64,000 bases of DNA, taken from Nostoc sp. 'Peltigera membranacea cyanobiont' 210A (GTDB taxonomy: Bacteria > Cyanobacteriota > Cyanobacteriia > Cyanobacteriales > Nostocaceae). Of the stretch, positions 62,500 through 64,000 are shown piece by piece. Location: positions 32,295 to 96,294 of the forward strand of contig NZ_NOLJ01000011.1 of NCBI RefSeq assembly GCF_002246015.1. The letters run 5' to 3'. Every line of letters starts with the position of its first letter. Position 1 is the stretch's first letter. A model generated the notes under the pieces. The model saw only the letters and a list, made by a program, of their open reading frames with translations. It did not search any database and was not told where the DNA came from. Position numbers and translations under genes: made by a program.

Positions 62500-62816
62500 A
62501 TTGTGTCAGAACTTTAAGGAGCTATTTAAACAAAGTGATTTTCTTTACAAATTTTAATACATCTGGGAAGTATCTGCTTTCTGTCTGTGGTGATAGGTTG
62601 ACGCCTGTAATCCAATTTGCTACATTTGTATTACAATGTGTAACTCCTAAAAGTAGTTCTTCAGCTTCACGAAAATTGAGGGAGCCAGATGAAAGACAAT
62701 ACAACATTTAAATTGCTACAACTAACTAGGTAATGGGTTATAAGTCATACCGATAATTAACAGTGCCCAATACCCAATCCAAACTCTAAAATTTAAAATC
62801 CAAAATAGAAACGATT
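62500..62816. other. Divergent intergenic region methyltransferase / rtcB
   Basis: About 320 bases with a degenerate CCCAATACCCAATCC-type heptamer stretch near the right end. No ORF or RNA gene found. Confidence 0.35.
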
Positions 62817-63998
62817 ATGCCCTACGAAAAGTTAGAAATTACCACACCAGCACCCGTTTTATCTTGGGCAAATCACTCTTTGAGCCCAGAAGAAACCAGG
62901 ATGGCTAAGAATGTGGCATCATTACCATTTGTATTTAAGCACGTGGCATTAATGCCAGATGTTCACTTAGGAAAAGGTGCTTTAGTGGGTTCTGTAATTG
63001 CAACCAAAGAGGCAATTATCCCAGCGGCTGTCGGTGTGGATATTGGTTGCGGAATGAGCGCTATCAAAACAGCATTTACCGCCGAACAACTAGAAGGTAA
63101 ACTGAAGAAAATACGCTTGGATATTGAAGCAGCAATTCCAACTGGATTTAACGAAAATAAAGACGTTGAAAAATCCGTCAGTAATTGGCAACACTGGGAT
63201 AATTTTAAAGACTTGCATCGCGGTGTGCAAGACCTACAAAGTAAAGCAATGAAACAGATGGGTTCTCTCGGTGGAGGAAATCACTTTATTGAAGTGTGCC
63301 TCGATACAGAGAATCAAGTTTGGCTGATGCTGCATTCTGGTTCGCGTAACATTGGCAATAAACTCGCCCAGTGTCATATTCACACAGCCAGAGAATTAGC
63401 AAAAATGGCAGGTAATAAATTGCCTGACCCAGATTTGGCTCACTTTGTCGCTGGTACACCAGAATTCCAAGCATATTGGCATGATTTACAATGGTCACAA
63501 AACTATGCGCGTGTCAACCGCGATGTAATGATGGCGCGTTTTAAGCACATAGTTGAGAAGCATCTGGCAGGTGGGAAGGCAACTAAACCTTTATTGCAGG
63601 TTAATTGTCATCACAATTACGCCGAAAAAGAAGTGCATTTTGACGAGGATGTATACGTCACTCGTAAGGGTGCAGTCCGCGCCCAGACTGAAGATTATGG
63701 GATTATTCCTGGTTCGATGGGGGCGAAATCTTTTATCGTTAAGGGTAAAGGTAATGCTCATAGTTTTTGTTCTTGTTCTCATGGTGCAGGACGTTTGATG
63801 TCTAGAAATAAGGCAAAAAATGTCTACACGCTTGATGATTTGATAGAGCAAACAAATGGCGTAGAATGCCGCAAAGATGAGGGTGTCTTAGATGAAATTC
63901 CTGGTGCTTATAAGCCGATAGAACAAGTTATGGCAAATCAAGCGGATTTGGTTGAGGTTGTAGCAACGCTCAAGCAAGTTCTTTGTGTTAAGGGATAA
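62817..63998 (+). CDS. rtcB: RtcB family RNA ligase
   Basis: GTP- and Mn-dependent ligase joining 2',3'-cyclic phosphate and 5'-OH RNA ends, used in RNA repair. Seen: MPDVHLGKGALVGSVIATKE, VGVDIGCGMSAIKTAF (metal-binding Cys and Asp), LGGGNHFIEVC, LHSGSRNIGN, QVNCHHNYAEKEVHF and the guanylate-accepting His region FCSCSHGAGRLMSRNKA. 393 residues, the shorter RtcB subtype, with the stop codon just inside the window end. ATG 62817. It stands alone, with no archease gene nearby in the window. Confidence 0.93.
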   Translation: MPYEKLEITTPAPVLSWANHSLSPEETRMAKNVASLPFVFKHVALMPDVHLGKGALVGSVIATKEAIIPAAVGVDIGCGMSAIKTAFTAEQLEGKLKKIRLDIEAAIPTGFNENKDVEKSVSNWQHWDNFKDLHRGVQDLQSKAMKQMGSLGGGNHFIEVCLDTENQVWLMLHSGSRNIGNKLAQCHIHTARELAKMAGNKLPDPDLAHFVAGTPEFQAYWHDLQWSQNYARVNRDVMMARFKHIVEKHLAGGKATKPLLQVNCHHNYAEKEVHFDEDVYVTRKGAVRAQTEDYGIIPGSMGAKSFIVKGKGNAHSFCSCSHGAGRLMSRNKAKNVYTLDDLIEQTNGVECRKDEGVLDEIPGAYKPIEQVMANQADLVEVVATLKQVLCVKG

Positions 63999-64000
63999 AT

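Overview
The window is chromosomal DNA from a filamentous, Nostoc-type cyanobacterium. The evidence is photosynthesis genes (chlP, petF, psaK), a biliverdin reductase, many copies of the HIP1 octamer GCGATCGC, heptameric intergenic repeats of the GGGGACT/CCCCAGT type, and a very high load of short dispersed palindromic repeats. Many of these repeats sit inside genes.

Layout. 0.1-9 kb: chlP, a DUF3370 protein, a membrane pentapeptide-repeat protein, two Uma2-type nucleases, a bvdR-map pair and petF. 9-24 kb: a SpoIID/LytB protein, sulfiredoxin, a Dps ferritin, an HTH-GrpE-like fusion, a STAS protein tail-to-tail with a response-regulator/SpoIIE phosphatase, a DUF1350 hydrolase, an M48 protease-LemA pair, psaK, and an orphan efflux adaptor. 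24-31 kb: an SDR, an old-yellow-enzyme pseudogene broken by a repeat that itself carries an ISAs1-type insertion sequence, rubrerythrin, an MFS transporter, a TMEM175-like channel and a third Uma2. 31-37 kb, all leftward: an RCCR-like protein, a nitrilase-fold protein lacking the catalytic Cys, an aldehyde dehydrogenase, a small lipocalin-like protein and hisS. 37-50 kb: a Coq4-motif protein, a histidine kinase, divergent pbpC and alpha-2-macroglobulin lipoprotein genes, a GH29 fucosidase and a small heat-shock protein. 51-61 kb: a type I restriction-modification locus (hsdM in three pieces, hsdS, Uma2, hsdR, WLM/YgjP-like metalloprotease) followed by tRNA-Ala(CGC). 61-64 kb: a HAD phosphatase-methyltransferase pair and rtcB.

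How the genes work together. The RM genes from 53.6 to 60.7 kb run in one direction with stop/start overlaps at most junctions. Its methylase frame is broken twice: by a frameshift near 51.93 kb, and by a 751-bp block of nested repeats (52821-53571) bounded by 13-bp inverted repeats. pbpC and the macroglobulin gene form the known periplasmic wall-repair/defence pairing, but this macroglobulin shows no thioester motif. The RCCR-like/nitrilase-like/ALDH run is the best candidate for an uncharacterised pathway, possibly linear-tetrapyrrole turnover, with bvdR elsewhere in the window.

Repeat-driven protein change is a theme. The same heptapeptide RVASRRE occurs in three unrelated proteins (a Uma2, PBP1C and the macroglobulin), each time encoded by the same class of dispersed repeat. 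Rubrerythrin, another Uma2 and possibly the SpoIID leader also carry repeat-derived DNA. Family assignments come from motif recognition and recalled homologues; no database search was run.
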